Shown one piece after another: positions 35,433-45,411 of a stretch of 64,000 nt of DNA. The first letter of the stretch is position 1, and each line of letters opens with the position of its first letter. The stretch lies in the NCBI GenBank assembly GCA_900142905.1, contig FSRV01000002.1, positions 2,542,001 through 2,606,000 on the forward strand. Direction: 5' to 3'. The stretch comes from Burkholderia sp. GAS332 (GTDB lineage: Bacteria; Pseudomonadota; Gammaproteobacteria; Burkholderiales; Burkholderiaceae). The translations under genes were made by a program, and so were the position numbers. Below the pieces are notes generated by a model. The model was not told the DNA's origin and did not search any database. It saw nothing but the letters and a program-made list of their open reading frames with translations.

Positions 35433-36464
35433 ATGTCTTTAGCAGGAACCCGCATTACCGTTCACGACATGACGTTGCGTGACGGCATGCATCCCAAGCG
35501 CCACCAGATTTCACTTGAGCAGATGTGCTCGATTGCGCGCGGGCTCGACGCTGCCGGCGTACCGTTGATTGAAGTGACCCACGGCGACGGCCTGGGTGGC
35601 GCTTCGGTTAACTATGGTTTTCCGGCGCATACGGATGAAGCGTATCTGAGCGCTGTGATTGCGGAAGTGAAACAGGCTAAGGTATCGGCGCTGTTGCTGC
35701 CGGGTATCGGCACGGTCGATCATTTGCGGCTCGCCCACGAGCTAGGTGTGCATACGATTCGTATTGCGACGCATTGCACGGAAGCTGATGTGTCTGAGCA
35801 GCACATTGGGCTTGCACGCAAGCTGGAGATGGATACGGTTGGCTTTTTGATGATGGCGCATATGTCGGCGCCCGAGCAGCTCGTCAAGCAGGCGAAGCTG
35901 ATGGAGTCGTACGGGGCTAACTGCATCTATATTACGGATTCCGCAGGTTACATGTTGCCTGATGACGTGACGGCACGGATTGGTCTTGTGCGTGCGGCGT
36001 TGAAACCGGAGACGGAGCTTGGTTTTCACGGGCATCACAATCTGGCGATGGGGGTGGCCAATTCGATTGCGGCTATCGCCGCGGGAGCCAATCGGATCGA
36101 TGCCGCTGCGGCGGGGCTTGGGGCTGGTGCCGGTAATACGCCGATGGAAGTTTTTGTCGCTGTTTGCGAGCGGATGGGGATTCAGACCGGTGTGGATGTT
36201 TTTAAAATTTCGGACGTTGCGGAAGATCTCGTCGTTCCGATTATGGATGCGCCGATTCGGATTGATCGCGATGCGTTGACGCTTGGGTATGCAGGGGTTT
36301 ATTCGTCGTTTTTGCTGTTTGCCAAGCGGGCTGAAGCGAAGTATCGGGTTCCGGCGCGGGATATTCTCGTCGAGATGGGGAGACAGCGCCTTGTCGGCGG
36401 GCAGGAAGATATGATCGAGGATACGGCTATTACTCTTGCCAGAGAGCGGGGGGTGATGGTGTAA
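35433..36464 (+). CDS. tesG: 4-hydroxy-2-oxovalerate-type aldolase
   Basis: Metal-dependent class II aldolase that splits the hydroxy-oxo acid into pyruvate and an aldehyde passed to TesF. It has [14 protein letters not shown] (catalytic Arg and metal Asp), [13 protein letters not shown] and the metal histidines in [11 protein letters not shown]. Length of 343 residues is normal; the ATG at 35433 follows GAGGAG. Codons in the 3' half shift strongly towards G/T-ending and T-rich forms, unlike tesF, as the gene nears the inverted-repeat element 6 bp after its stop. The reading frame and motifs are intact. Confidence 0.92.
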   Translation: MSLAGTRITVHDMTLRDGMHPKRHQISLEQMCSIARGLDAAGVPLIEVTHGDGLGGASVNYGFPAHTDEAYLSAVIAEVKQAKVSALLLPGIGTVDHLRLAHELGVHTIRIATHCTEADVSEQHIGLARKLEMDTVGFLMMAHMSAPEQLVKQAKLMESYGANCIYITDSAGYMLPDDVTARIGLVRAALKPETELGFHGHHNLAMGVANSIAAIAAGANRIDAAAAGLGAGAGNTPMEVFVAVCERMGIQTGVDVFKISDVAEDLVVPIMDAPIRIDRDALTLGYAGVYSSFLLFAKRAEAKYRVPARDILVEMGRQRLVGGQEDMIEDTAITLARERGVMV

Positions 36465-36470
36465 GGGTTT

Positions 36471-36718
36471 TTTGCCCGCGCGGCGCTTTTTGGTTGTGCC
36501 CTTACGGTGTTGGCCTTTCCTTGATTTCTTATTGGTCTATTAGCGTTGCCCCTGTGCGGGGCGGCACCTACTTTTCTTTGCCTGCTGCAAAGAAAAGTAG
36601 GCAAAAGAAAGCAGCTCGAATCCCCTGCTAAGCGGGTCCCCCGCGCAGTCGCGGTAGTGGTGCATCTGGAATCCGTGCCCTCGCACATTCAGCCTTGGTG
36701 ACAAGGCCGTCATACTTC
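36471..36718. repeat. Left arm of a 250 bp inverted repeat
   Basis: This arm matches the reverse complement of 37211-37461 at roughly nine of ten positions by eye. It contains its own perfect 15 bp hairpin, CCTACTTTTCTTTGC at 36567-36581 with its complement at 36587-36601, which can end tesEFG transcription. The two arms enclose about 490 bp. The whole span 36465-37546 lacks a convincing gene. The element looks like a dispersed genomic repeat rather than a transposon, as no transposase is present. Confidence 0.88.
36567..36601. terminator. Strong hairpin in the left arm, probable tesG terminator
   Basis: A perfect 15 bp stem with a 5-base loop, about 100 bp after the tesG stop. It lacks a following T run, but the stem itself is A/T-rich on its closing side. 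The same hairpin recurs at 37331-37365 in the right arm. Confidence 0.5.
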
Positions 36719-36750
36719 CGGCGGCGCTCCGCGCACCGAAGAGTACCTCA

Positions 36751-37152
<402 letters not shown>

Positions 37153-37210
37153 TCAAAACGAAGCCATGGGTTTGCATGAGGAGCTCTTCCGGCGAGCACG
37201 TAGTGCGAGG

Positions 37211-37461
37211 CGGGAAGCATGACTGCCTTGTCACTGGCGCTGAATGTGCGAGGGCACAGATTCCAGATGCACCACTACCGCGACTGTGCGGGGGACCCGC
37301 TTAGCAGGGGGTTCGAGCCGCTTTCTTTTGCCTACTTTTCTTTGCGGCCGGCAAAGAAAAGTAGGTGCCGCCCCGCACAGGGGCAACGCTAATAAACCAA
37401 TAAGAAATCAAGGAAAGGCCAACACCGCAAGGGCACAACCCAAAAGCGCCGCGCAGGCAAA
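37211..37461. repeat. Right arm of the 250 bp inverted repeat
   Basis: Reverse-complement partner of 36471-36718, with the same internal 15 bp hairpin (37331-37345 with 37351-37365, loop GGCCG). It ends 85 bp before the phosphatase gene, whose promoter must lie within or after it. Confidence 0.88.
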
Positions 37462-37546
37462 CAGCTCAAGAAAAGCCCCATACCGCAGGCATACAGACAT
37501 GCCAAACCGCCGAGCAGGCCCACCCCCAAAACACTAAAATACAATC

Positions 37547-38419
37547 ATGAACCTGAAAACATACAGAACCGCGGCACTCGGTGCCCTACTCACAGCAATA
37601 GCGATCACCGCACCAGCGCAGCCCGCCGCAACAGGCAAAACCAACCCGAACACCGACACCTTCATCCCGATGGAAAAAATCCAAAACACCCGCGACCTAG
37701 CGGGCCTAACAACAAAAGACGGCCGGCAAATCCAGCCCGGCCGCCTCTTCCGGAGCGGCAATCCCGCCTTCGCCACACCAACCGACATCGCCAAACTCAA
37801 GGCGATGCACCTCGACGTCATCCTCGACTTCCGCGCCGAAAGCGAAAAGAAACCCACCGAACAAACCTTCGCCTCCCAATTCCCCTGGCAAGCCGACCCG
37901 ATCCTCGCCGGCAACCTCTCACCGGAAGCCGTCATCCCCATGCTCAAGCGCTCGACACCCGCGCAAATGCATCAATTCATGGTGTCGCTCTACCAGCAAT
38001 TCCCCAGCACCTATCAAGCCCAATTCGCCCGCTTCCTCAAACTCGCCGAAGACAACAAAACCATCCTCTATCACTGCACCGCAGGTAAAGATCGCACAGG
38101 CTTCGCGACCGTCCTGTTGCTGTCCGCCCTGGGCGTCGATCGCGCAACGGTAATCGCCAATTACCTCGAGTCGAACCGCTACAACACCGCAGGCAACGCA
38201 CAAGCCACCGCGCAGTTGCAGAAGATCGGCGTCGCGCCCGACGTACTCGCGCCGCTGCTCGCCGTCGACCCGGATTACATCGGTGCAGCCATGGAAGTCA
38301 TCGATCAGCAGTACGGCGGGATGCAACACTATCTCGTGGACGTGTTGCACGTGAACATGGAGAAGATCCAGCAGAACTATCTGGAACCGGCGACACACGC
38401 TGCGGCGACGAACCCGTAA
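37547..38419 (+). CDS. Secreted tyrosine-protein phosphatase (DSP/PtpB-like)
   Basis: 290 residues with an N-terminal signal peptide (TAALGALLTAIAITAPAQPA) and a phosphatase domain: NTRDLAGL near residue 48, RSGNPA, DFRAESE and the P-loop HCTAGKDRTGF near residue 178, giving the Cys nucleophile and Arg. It resembles the Y_phosphatase3/LpxE-PtpB-like group of exported phosphatases acting on phosphotyrosine or phosphoinositides. Its first 500 bp are unusually rich in A and C (many AAC, ACC, ACA, AAA codons), the mirror image of the end of tesG. It has no obvious role in steroid catabolism and may have come with the repeat element. Confidence 0.85.
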   Translation: MNLKTYRTAALGALLTAIAITAPAQPAATGKTNPNTDTFIPMEKIQNTRDLAGLTTKDGRQIQPGRLFRSGNPAFATPTDIAKLKAMHLDVILDFRAESEKKPTEQTFASQFPWQADPILAGNLSPEAVIPMLKRSTPAQMHQFMVSLYQQFPSTYQAQFARFLKLAEDNKTILYHCTAGKDRTGFATVLLLSALGVDRATVIANYLESNRYNTAGNAQATAQLQKIGVAPDVLAPLLAVDPDYIGAAMEVIDQQYGGMQHYLVDVLHVNMEKIQQNYLEPATHAAATNP

Positions 38420-38480
38420 GCGCAAAAGGACTTGATTGACCCGCCTTGATTGACGCAATACGCGCGCTTCACGCCGCGCC

Positions 38481-38500
38481 TCGCCTCGCCTCGCCTCGCC
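38481..38500. repeat. TCGCC pentanucleotide repeat
   Basis: Four perfect tandem copies of TCGCC, preceded by CGCGCC, just before the terminator at 38512. Small and probably prone to slippage. Confidence 0.7.
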
Positions 38501-38511
38501 TGAAAAGTAAA

Positions 38512-38539
38512 AACCCCACGCTCCGAAAAACGTGGGGTT
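38512..38539. terminator. Convergent-gene terminator, phosphatase / kshA
   Basis: AACCCCACG (38512-38520) pairs perfectly with CGTGGGGTT (38531-38539) around a 10-base loop. Flanking A-rich sequence gives a short U-rich run when read on the minus strand. It sits between the ends of the phosphatase (plus) and kshA (minus) genes and may serve both. Confidence 0.7.
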
Positions 38540-38584
38540 AGTCAGCAATCCAAAGACGGCACATGCCCCGCCTTCTCAACCGCT

Positions 38585-39661
38585 TTATCCCTCGAACACG
38601 TGCCGCAGCGGCGGCGGCTCCCCGCCCTCGCGCACCTTGATCTCCACCACCTTTCTCGCCACACTCGACGGCCTCACGTCAGCCGTATCGACGTAAAACT
38701 GCGAGTACCAGTCACGCATCTGATACAACGGCCCATCGCCCTCACACAAAAGCGGATTGTCGATGCGCGTCTTACTGTCCCATATCGCCACGTCTTCATA
38801 AAACGCCGCCTGCGCCTGCTTCGAATACGCACGCGCAATCTCCATGTTCTGCTCTTCCGACAAGCCCGGCACCTTCTTCACCATCACGCCGTAACGCAAC
38901 TCGAAACTGTTCATGTCGGTCGGCACATGGCAGTTCAGCAGAATCGAATGAATCGGATGGCCGCCGCTCTGCCCCGTCATCTCGGTGATGTGATACGCCG
39001 GTCCAAAGTAGGTGGACAGCGCGATCAGCTCGTCGTCGCCCAGCCGTTCGCTACGGCCCACCAGAAGTTGCGTGGCCTTGTGTCCTTCGAACAGATTCGC
39101 GAAGTAGTCGACCGGCGCGCCATGCACGGTCCCAAAGTGCGCCATGTCCGAGATGTTGTCGACCAGCTCGCGGCAGTTGGTGTCGATCTTCATCAGGTCG
39201 ACCACCCAGTCCGACCATTCGTCGGAGAAACACGCATCGATACGGGGAATGATCACTTCTTCAGACGGCGGATTGCCCTCGGGATCGTGCCAGATGAACA
39301 GCAACTGGTTCTGTTCGCAGGTGTGCCATGTGCCGATTTTAGCCTTCGGTGGAATCCGCTTGCAGTAAGGAATCGACTGGCAGTTGCCCTCGCCGTCCCA
39401 CTGCCAGCCGTGAAACGGACACACCAGCGTGTCGCCGTCCACACGGCCAGTGCTCAGATCGCCGCCCATGTGCGGGCAAAAGCCATCGACCACATTCACG
39501 CGCCCCTGCGAATCCATGAACGCAGCAAGGCGCTGGCCGAAGATGTTCAGCGTGTGCGGCTTGCCGTCCTTGTAGTCGCTCGCGAGACCCAGACAATGCC
39601 AGCCGCGTGCATAACGCTGCACCAGCGGCTGCGATTCAATTTTGTACGGACGTGCGGACAT
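38585..39661 (-). CDS. kshA: 3-ketosteroid 9alpha-monooxygenase, oxygenase component
   Basis: Rieske non-haem oxygenase that 9alpha-hydroxylates 1,4-diene-3-ketosteroids and so opens ring B. Rieske ligands are Cys62/His64 and Cys81/His84 (CPHMGGDLS; CPFHGW). The mononuclear iron ligands are His175 and His180 in DNISDMAHFGTVHG, with Asp290 in YEDVAIWDSKTRIDNPLL. These match actinobacterial KshA closely. Length is 358 residues. It lies at the far end of the long minus-strand gene set, while its reductase KshB is 21 kb upstream. Its own promoter may lie in the 275 bp gap before it (39662-39936), which shows no gene. Confidence 0.93.
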   Translation of the reverse strand: MSARPYKIESQPLVQRYARGWHCLGLASDYKDGKPHTLNIFGQRLAAFMDSQGRVNVVDGFCPHMGGDLSTGRVDGDTLVCPFHGWQWDGEGNCQSIPYCKRIPPKAKIGTWHTCEQNQLLFIWHDPEGNPPSEEVIIPRIDACFSDEWSDWVVDLMKIDTNCRELVDNISDMAHFGTVHGAPVDYFANLFEGHKATQLLVGRSERLGDDELIALSTYFGPAYHITEMTGQSGGHPIHSILLNCHVPTDMNSFELRYGVMVKKVPGLSEEQNMEIARAYSKQAQAAFYEDVAIWDSKTRIDNPLLCEGDGPLYQMRDWYSQFYVDTADVRPSSVARKVVEIKVREGGEPPPLRHVFEG

Positions 39662-39936
39662 CTCTTATCTCCTCCAATGGAAAAGGCGGCGCTTCTGAAT
39701 AGCCGCCGTCTTAAGTGTTCTTGCGACGCGCGCAAACCTTCGCGCTCACGCCTGACGATAAGCGCGACGCACCCCGCCTTCATCGTCCCGACGGACTAGG
39801 GACTTCATCTACCCTTCAGCGACCGTTCGCAGCCCCCTTAGCGCCCCGGATTGCCATGCTCGAGCGCAGCCGCCTCGATCTCCCCGCGGCGCCGATGCAG
39901 CACTGAGCTCGGATGCGCCTGGCGCTGTTGGCACAT

Positions 39937-42423
39937 TCACCGGATCCCCTCTGCATTCGCGACATTCGCGGTGCTGGCCGTACTCGCGGCACCGGCGGTA
40001 CCGGCGACATTCGGCACGTTCCCCACTGCCGCGTTCGCCGCCACATCACGCGCGCCGGCACGCCGTTCCGCCCGCTCGACGCCGAGCCATGCCGCCAGCG
40101 CCGGCAACAGAAACACCGCGCCGAACAGGTTGACGAGGAACATGAAGGCAAGCAGCACGCCCATATCCACCTGGAACTTGAGCGCGGAAAACGCCCACGT
40201 CCCCACCCCGATGAACATCGTCACCGCGGTAAACAAGGCTGCGGTACCGCGTTGGCGCATCGCCGCCGCGAACGCATCGGGCAGCGTGGCGCCGCCGCGC
40301 ACCTCATGCTGCATCCGTTCATACAAGTAGATGCCGTAATCGACACCCACCCCCACGCCCAGCGTAATCACCGGCAACGTGGCGACCTTCAGGCCGATGC
40401 CGAGCCACGCCATGACCGCATTGCACAAAATCGACACGACGGTCAGCGGCACGACGATGCACAACACGGCGCGCCACGAACGGAAGGTCACGAAGCACAG
40501 CAAGGCGATCGCACCAAAAATCGACAGCAGCATCGCCACCTCGGCGTCGCCCACCGCTTCGTTGGTCGCCGCCATCACGCCGACGTTGCCGCCCGCGAGC
40601 CGGAAGGCAATATTCGGTGTGTGATCTTCCGCTGCCAGTCGTTTGATTTCATCGACGATATGCGCGATCGTTTTGCCCTCGTGATCGGTGGTGTAAATCA
40701 ACACCTGGATCGCCTGACAGTTCTCGGTGTTCATGCCGTTGTCCGGATCGAACGCGCTCGCGCCTTGCGTGAGACCGTCGCTCGAACGCGGCAGCGCACC
40801 CCAGCGCGGATTGCCTTCGTTGAAGGCGGCAATCGAAACCTTTGCGAGCGACGGCACACTCACCACCGACTGCACGCCCGCCACCCCGCGCATCTGCATC
40901 TCGAAGCGCTCGATCGCGCTCATCACCGGGTAATGCAGACAGGCATCGTCGAAACCGGTCGTCTCGACGATCACGGCGAGCGCATCGACGCCGATGTTGT
41001 ACTCGCTCGTGATCCGCGCGTTGTCGAGGTTGTAGCGCGAGGTGCTGCGCAGCTCAGGCGCGCCGGCGCCGATGTCGCCGATCTGCAGATTGCGCGACTC
41101 CTTCGCGCCAAACGCCAGCAACAGCAGCGCGATCACAAACACGCCAAGCGCCGGCGCGGGCCGTGCGAACATCGCAAAGCGCGTCCAAAGGCGGCTGCCG
41201 CCTTGCGCCGCACGGCTTTGCGCACGCGCCAGGGTGCCGGCTTCCAGCCGCGTGTACGACAACAGGATCGGCAGAAACACCTTGTTGGTGACGATCATCA
41301 GCAGCACGCCGAGGCACGCCGTGACACCCAGCTCACGCACGATCTCGATCTGGATCCGCATGATCACCATGAAACCCAGCGCATTCGTCAGCAACGCCAC
41401 CGTGCCTGGCACGAACAGCTTGCGAAACGCGTCGCGTGCCGCATCGGTCGAGGACATGCCGGCAACCAACGCCTGCTTCCACGCATTCGTCATCTGCACG
41501 GCATGCGAGACGCCGATCGAGAAAATCAGAAACGGCACAAGGATCGACATCGGATCGATGCCGAGGCCGAGGATCGGCAACGCGCCGAGCAGCCACACCA
41601 CCGGCAGCAAAGCGACGAACAGCGCGAGCACCGTGGTCTTTGCCGAGCGTGTGTACGCAAACAGCAGCGCAGCGGTAATCAGAAACGCGAGCGCGAAAAA
41701 GCCGATCACGCCGCTGATCCCCGCCTCCACATCCCCCACCAGTTTCGCAAAGCCGATGATGTCGACTTCGACATCCTGGTTCGAATAGCGCGCGCGGATC
41801 TGCTCGAGCTGCCGCGCCACCGCACCGTAATCCAGATGCTTGCCGGTGGCAGGATCCGTTTCGCGTAACTCCGCGCGGATCAGCGCGGAATGCAGGTCGT
41901 TGCCGACCAGCCTGCCAATCTGGCCGGAGCGCGCCACGTTGCGGCGCACTTTGGCAAGGTCATCAGGATTCGCGCTGCTGAACTGACCGGGCACGACCAC
42001 GTCGCCGCGAAAGCCCGCTTCGGTGACCTCCGTATAACGCACGTTAGGCGTGAACAGCGAGAACACCCGCGAGCGATTCACGCCGGGGATGAAGAACACG
42101 TCATCGGTCGCGTGACGCAGGTCGTCCATGAACGCCTGGTTGTAGATGTCGCCGTGGCTCTTCCAGCGCAGACTCACGAGGATCGTATTCGCGCCCGGAA
42201 AGGCGCTCGCATAGCGGTTGAACACCTGCATATACGGGTGCTGCATCGGGATCATCTTGTTGAACCCGGGATCGAGCCGCAAGCGCGTCGCGGAACAACC
42301 CAGTGCGACGGTCACCGCGAGGCACAGCGTCAGCAGGATGCGCCGGTGCCGCATGATGGCGTCGGCGCAACGCTCGACAAAGCGGGACAGGCGGGATGAA
42401 GAAGGACGGGACGATGCGTTCAT
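39937..42423 (-). CDS. RND/MMPL-family transporter permease
   Basis: 828-residue inner-membrane protein with the duplicated RND layout: one N-terminal helix, a large periplasmic loop, a block of helices, then the same again. Features include DPGFNKMIPMQHPYM after the first helix, GVSHAVQMTNAW in the first sterol-sensing-like block and the second block GVGVDYGIYLYERM. It is of the hydrophobe/mycolate-like (HAE3/MMPL) type without partner membrane-fusion protein in the window. It is adjacent to the YCF48 gene and matches the DUF1302/DUF1329 pair on the other side. Uptake or trafficking of steroid is likely. The ATG at 42423 is chosen; 42456 adds a Cys-rich leader. Confidence 0.85.
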   Translation of the reverse strand: MNASSRPSSSRLSRFVERCADAIMRHRRILLTLCLAVTVALGCSATRLRLDPGFNKMIPMQHPYMQVFNRYASAFPGANTILVSLRWKSHGDIYNQAFMDDLRHATDDVFFIPGVNRSRVFSLFTPNVRYTEVTEAGFRGDVVVPGQFSSANPDDLAKVRRNVARSGQIGRLVGNDLHSALIRAELRETDPATGKHLDYGAVARQLEQIRARYSNQDVEVDIIGFAKLVGDVEAGISGVIGFFALAFLITAALLFAYTRSAKTTVLALFVALLPVVWLLGALPILGLGIDPMSILVPFLIFSIGVSHAVQMTNAWKQALVAGMSSTDAARDAFRKLFVPGTVALLTNALGFMVIMRIQIEIVRELGVTACLGVLLMIVTNKVFLPILLSYTRLEAGTLARAQSRAAQGGSRLWTRFAMFARPAPALGVFVIALLLLAFGAKESRNLQIGDIGAGAPELRSTSRYNLDNARITSEYNIGVDALAVIVETTGFDDACLHYPVMSAIERFEMQMRGVAGVQSVVSVPSLAKVSIAAFNEGNPRWGALPRSSDGLTQGASAFDPDNGMNTENCQAIQVLIYTTDHEGKTIAHIVDEIKRLAAEDHTPNIAFRLAGGNVGVMAATNEAVGDAEVAMLLSIFGAIALLCFVTFRSWRAVLCIVVPLTVVSILCNAVMAWLGIGLKVATLPVITLGVGVGVDYGIYLYERMQHEVRGGATLPDAFAAAMRQRGTAALFTAVTMFIGVGTWAFSALKFQVDMGVLLAFMFLVNLFGAVFLLPALAAWLGVERAERRAGARDVAANAAVGNVPNVAGTAGAASTASTANVANAEGIR

Positions 42424-42531
42424 GATGCGTCTCACGGCAAGGCAACAGCAAAGCAACGGGAAGCGCGGCGGGCGTGGCGAATCAGTGGCCGGCGAGCGCG
42501 CTATGGAATTTCGGCGAACGAATCCGCGCGT

Positions 42532-43554
42532 TCAGGACGATGACGCGCTGGGCGGCACAGGCGCAGACCCAGGGGGAGACACAAGCGGAGCGCGGGCTGC
42601 GGGCACTACCGGCAGCAACGCGATGCCCGCTTCTCCGCCCAGCGCAAGCTCGCCATGCCCAGCGTAGACCACGGCCGCGAGGCTCTGCACGCCGCCCACT
42701 TTGCGCACCGTGAAGCTCTGTCCGTTATCGCGCGAGGTGACGATCGCGCCGCCCTGGCCAACCAGCACCAGTTCGCCGTCGGCGAGTTGCACCGCGCCGA
42801 AGTACGAGGTGCCGATGTGGCTATCGATATGCGTCCACGTGTCGCCCTGGTCGGTGCTGCGCAGCACATTGCCGCGCATCCCGTACGCGAGCCAGTCGCC
42901 GTCAGCCAGCTTCAGCACACCGAATAGCGAACCCTGATAGGGCACGGGCCGCTTCTCCCAGCTCGCGCCGTTGTCGGTTGAGACCAGCAGCGTGCCGGTT
43001 TCGCCGGCAATCATCAGACGCCCGCTCGCATCGCCGGCAATCGCATTCAGGTGGCGATCGTCGGCGGGGGTTTTCTGTTGGGCCCAGGTGGCGCCCGCAT
43101 CGTGCGAGACGAATAGCTGGCCGAAGCTGCCGCTGGCGAAGACCAATCCGTCCGCGTTGCCCCACACGGACAGCAGCGGGTCCGAATGCTTGCGATCGAA
43201 GTGCACCTCGCTCCAGTGCGCGCCGCCGTCGACCGTGCGCAGGATCCAGCCGTCATGCCCCACCGCGATACCGATACGCGGCGAGATGAAGAACACCTGG
43301 GTGAGTGCCGAGGCCTCGTCGGTCGCCACCGCGGCTTGCCGCCACGATGCGCCCGCATCGTCGCTCACGAGGATCACGCCGCGCTCGCCCACCCCGACAA
43401 GCCGAGTGCCGGCTTTAGCCAGCCCGTTGATCTGCAGGTGATCGGCTTGAATGGTGGTAGGCGCGAAGGCCGGTACCGGGCGAGGTGAAAACGCAAACAG
43501 CGCCGCGCCCAGCACGGCCGCCGAGAGCAGCAAACCAGGTAATGTTGATTTCAT
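42532..43554 (-). CDS. YCF48/BNR-repeat exported protein
   Basis: 340 residues: signal peptide (GLLLSAAVLGAALFAF), then seven or so repeats with Asp-box motifs such as SDDAGASW, TVDGGAHW, SHDAGATW, STDNGASW and STDQGDTW that form a beta-propeller like the photosystem II assembly factor YCF48. The C-terminus is Pro/Ser-rich. It is found with DUF1302, DUF1329 and RND proteins in several catabolic clusters and presumably assists their assembly. A dispersed hairpin repeat forms its mRNA leader, ending in the AGGAGA ribosome site. Confidence 0.85.
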   Translation of the reverse strand: MKSTLPGLLLSAAVLGAALFAFSPRPVPAFAPTTIQADHLQINGLAKAGTRLVGVGERGVILVSDDAGASWRQAAVATDEASALTQVFFISPRIGIAVGHDGWILRTVDGGAHWSEVHFDRKHSDPLLSVWGNADGLVFASGSFGQLFVSHDAGATWAQQKTPADDRHLNAIAGDASGRLMIAGETGTLLVSTDNGASWEKRPVPYQGSLFGVLKLADGDWLAYGMRGNVLRSTDQGDTWTHIDSHIGTSYFGAVQLADGELVLVGQGGAIVTSRDNGQSFTVRKVGGVQSLAAVVYAGHGELALGGEAGIALLPVVPAARAPLVSPPGSAPVPPSASSS

Positions 43555-43566
43555 TTTTTGTCTCCT

Positions 43567-43616
43567 GTCGACCAGGGTTGGCGCTTTAACGCCTTACTCT
43601 GGTCCCATGCAAAGCT
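43567..43616. repeat. Dispersed hairpin repeat, single copy
   Basis: Same unit as at 17847-17944: GTCGAC, dyad CCAGGGTTGGCG...CGCCTTACTCTGG, then TCCCATGCAAAGCT. On the minus strand it runs from AGCTTTGCATGGGA through the stem-loop to GTCGACAGGAGA, 13 bp before the YCF48 start codon. It lies between the thiolase and the YCF48 gene, so it may set expression of the downstream genes in the long transcript. Confidence 0.82.
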
Positions 43617-43627
43617 CCGAGCGCGGT

Positions 43628-44833
43628 CTATGCCGCTGTTTCGAAGAGTGCTGCGGCGCCCATTCCTCCGCCGACGCACATCGTCACGACGACATAGCGC
43701 ACGCCGCGCCGCCGCGCTTCGAGCAAGCCGTGCATCGTCATGCGGGTGCCGGACATGCCGAACGGATGGCCGACCGAGATCGCGCCGCCGTTCACGTTCA
43801 GATGATCGGCAGGAATCTGCAGCTGATCGCGGCAGTAGATGACCTGGCACGCGAATGCCTCGTTCATCTCCCACAAGCCGATGTCGTTCACCGTTAGCCG
43901 GTGACGCGCCAGCAGTTTCGGCACCGCGAGCGCCGGACCGATGCCCATTTCGTCGGCCTCGCAGCCCGCCACCGCCATGCCGCGATAGATGCCGAGCGGC
44001 GTCAAACCGCGCTGCTTCGCCTCGGCGGCGCTCATCACGACAACTGCCGCCGCGCCGTCGGACAGCTGTGACGCATTGCCAGCCGTGATGAACTCGCCTT
44101 GCACGACCGCCTCGCCACCGCTCCAGACCGGCTTCAGCGCCGCCAGACTGGCCGCGCTGGTGTCCGCGCGATTGCATTCGTCGCGCGTGGCCCGCACGCT
44201 TTCGCTGCCTGTCGGCTTGCCTTCCTTGTCGAACAGCGCGCGCTGCGCATCGAAAGGCACGATCTCTTCGTCGAAGCGGCCCGCCGCCTGCGCCGCGGCC
44301 GTGCGCTGCTGGCTCGTCAGCGCGTATTCGTCCTGCGCTTCACGCGAGATGCCGTAACGGCGCGAGACGATTTCCGCGGTTTCGATCATCGCCATATACG
44401 CGGCCGGCTGATGCGCGAGCACTGCGTCCGAGCGCGCCCGGTACGTGTTCTTGTGTTTGTTCTGCGTCAGCGTGATCGACTCGACGCCGCCCGCCACCAC
44501 GATCCGCGCGTCGCCGCACAGGATGTTCTGCGCGGCCGTCGCAATCGTCATCAAGCCCGACGAGCACATCCGGTCCATCGCCATGCCCGGCACCGAAGCC
44601 GGCAAACCCGCCGCAGCCGCCGAGAGCCGGCCGATGTTGTAGCCCTGGGTACCCTGCTGCGCGGCGCAGCCCATCAGCACGTCGTCGATATCGGCGGGGG
44701 CGAGTTGCGCGCGCTCGACCGCGGCTCGCACCACATGGCCGCCGAGCGCGGGCGCTTCGGTGTCGTTGAACACGCCGCGAAATGCTTTGCCGATCGGTGT
44801 GCGCGCAACCGAGACGATGACCGCTTCGTTCAT
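43628..44833 (-). CDS. Thiolase (acetyl-CoA acyltransferase), steroid CoA-ester type
   Basis: 401-residue degradative thiolase. The nucleophile is Cys90 ([11 protein letters not shown]), with the His in NEAFA and GHPFGMSG motifs and the second Cys in [12 protein letters not shown]. The ATG at 44833 follows AGAGGA; the frame to 44908 adds a short leader without match. It could cleave a 3-ketoacyl-CoA during side-chain or HIP ring removal (FadA5/FadA6 class). It is followed by YCF48 and RND genes. Confidence 0.88.
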   Translation of the reverse strand: MNEAVIVSVARTPIGKAFRGVFNDTEAPALGGHVVRAAVERAQLAPADIDDVLMGCAAQQGTQGYNIGRLSAAAAGLPASVPGMAMDRMCSSGLMTIATAAQNILCGDARIVVAGGVESITLTQNKHKNTYRARSDAVLAHQPAAYMAMIETAEIVSRRYGISREAQDEYALTSQQRTAAAQAAGRFDEEIVPFDAQRALFDKEGKPTGSESVRATRDECNRADTSAASLAALKPVWSGGEAVVQGEFITAGNASQLSDGAAAVVVMSAAEAKQRGLTPLGIYRGMAVAGCEADEMGIGPALAVPKLLARHRLTVNDIGLWEMNEAFACQVIYCRDQLQIPADHLNVNGGAISVGHPFGMSGTRMTMHGLLEARRRGVRYVVVTMCVGGGMGAAALFETAA

Positions 44834-44871
44834 GAAATTTCCTCTACGGGTTCTACAGGTTTCTTCGGGTT

Positions 44872-45411
44872 CTACAGGTAGTAGCGGCTGATGGTGTCGG
44901 CCACGCAACCGGGTTTGGTCTCACCTTCGATCTCCACGGTCACGCGAATCCAGGCCTGCACGCCGCCTTCCATCGCTTCGGCGCGCAGCAATTGGCCCAC
45001 GCCGCGAATCCGGGCGCCGACTCGCACCGGTGCGGGGAAACGGATCTTGTCGCAGCCGTAATTGACGCCGAGCCGCGCGCCGTCGACACGCACGATCTGC
45101 GGCAGAAAGAAATTGACGAGCGAGAGCGTGAGAAAGCCGTGCGCGATGCAGCCGCCAAACGGGCCATGCTGAGCGCGTTCCGGGTCGACGTGAATCCACT
45201 GGTTATCGAGCGTCGTGTCGGCGAACAGATCGATCCGCGGTTGATCGATCTGCAGCCACGCGCTTCTTCCGAGCGCTTCGCCCACCGCGGCTATCAGCGC
45301 TTCGGGATGGGCGAATACGCGAGCGGGCTGGCTAGGGTCGCCAACGTCGCCCATGCAGCCAATTCCACTGGTGCTGCTGATGTCGTTGACTTCAGCCATA
45401 ACGTTATCCAT
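44872..45411 (-). CDS. MaoC-like enoyl-CoA hydratase
   Basis: 179 residues with a hot-dog fold. The hydratase-2 motif is [12 protein letters not shown], giving Asp69 and His74 as catalytic pair, followed by [13 protein letters not shown]. The ATG at 45411 shares one base with the TGA of the ipdF gene (TGATG), a coupled start; another ATG is at 45399. It would hydrate a steroid-derived enoyl-CoA. A 14 bp direct repeat (CGGGTTCTACAGGT at 44847 and 44866) covers its stop and the short gap after it. Confidence 0.85.
   Translation of the reverse strand: MDNVMAEVNDISSTSGIGCMGDVGDPSQPARVFAHPEALIAAVGEALGRSAWLQIDQPRIDLFADTTLDNQWIHVDPERAQHGPFGGCIAHGFLTLSLVNFFLPQIVRVDGARLGVNYGCDKIRFPAPVRVGARIRGVGQLLRAEAMEGGVQAWIRVTVEIEGETKPGCVADTISRYYL

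Noticed and set aside
37211..37461. Terminal inverted repeat of a transposon
   Set aside because: No transposase, no target duplication seen, and the arms are far longer than insertion-sequence ends.
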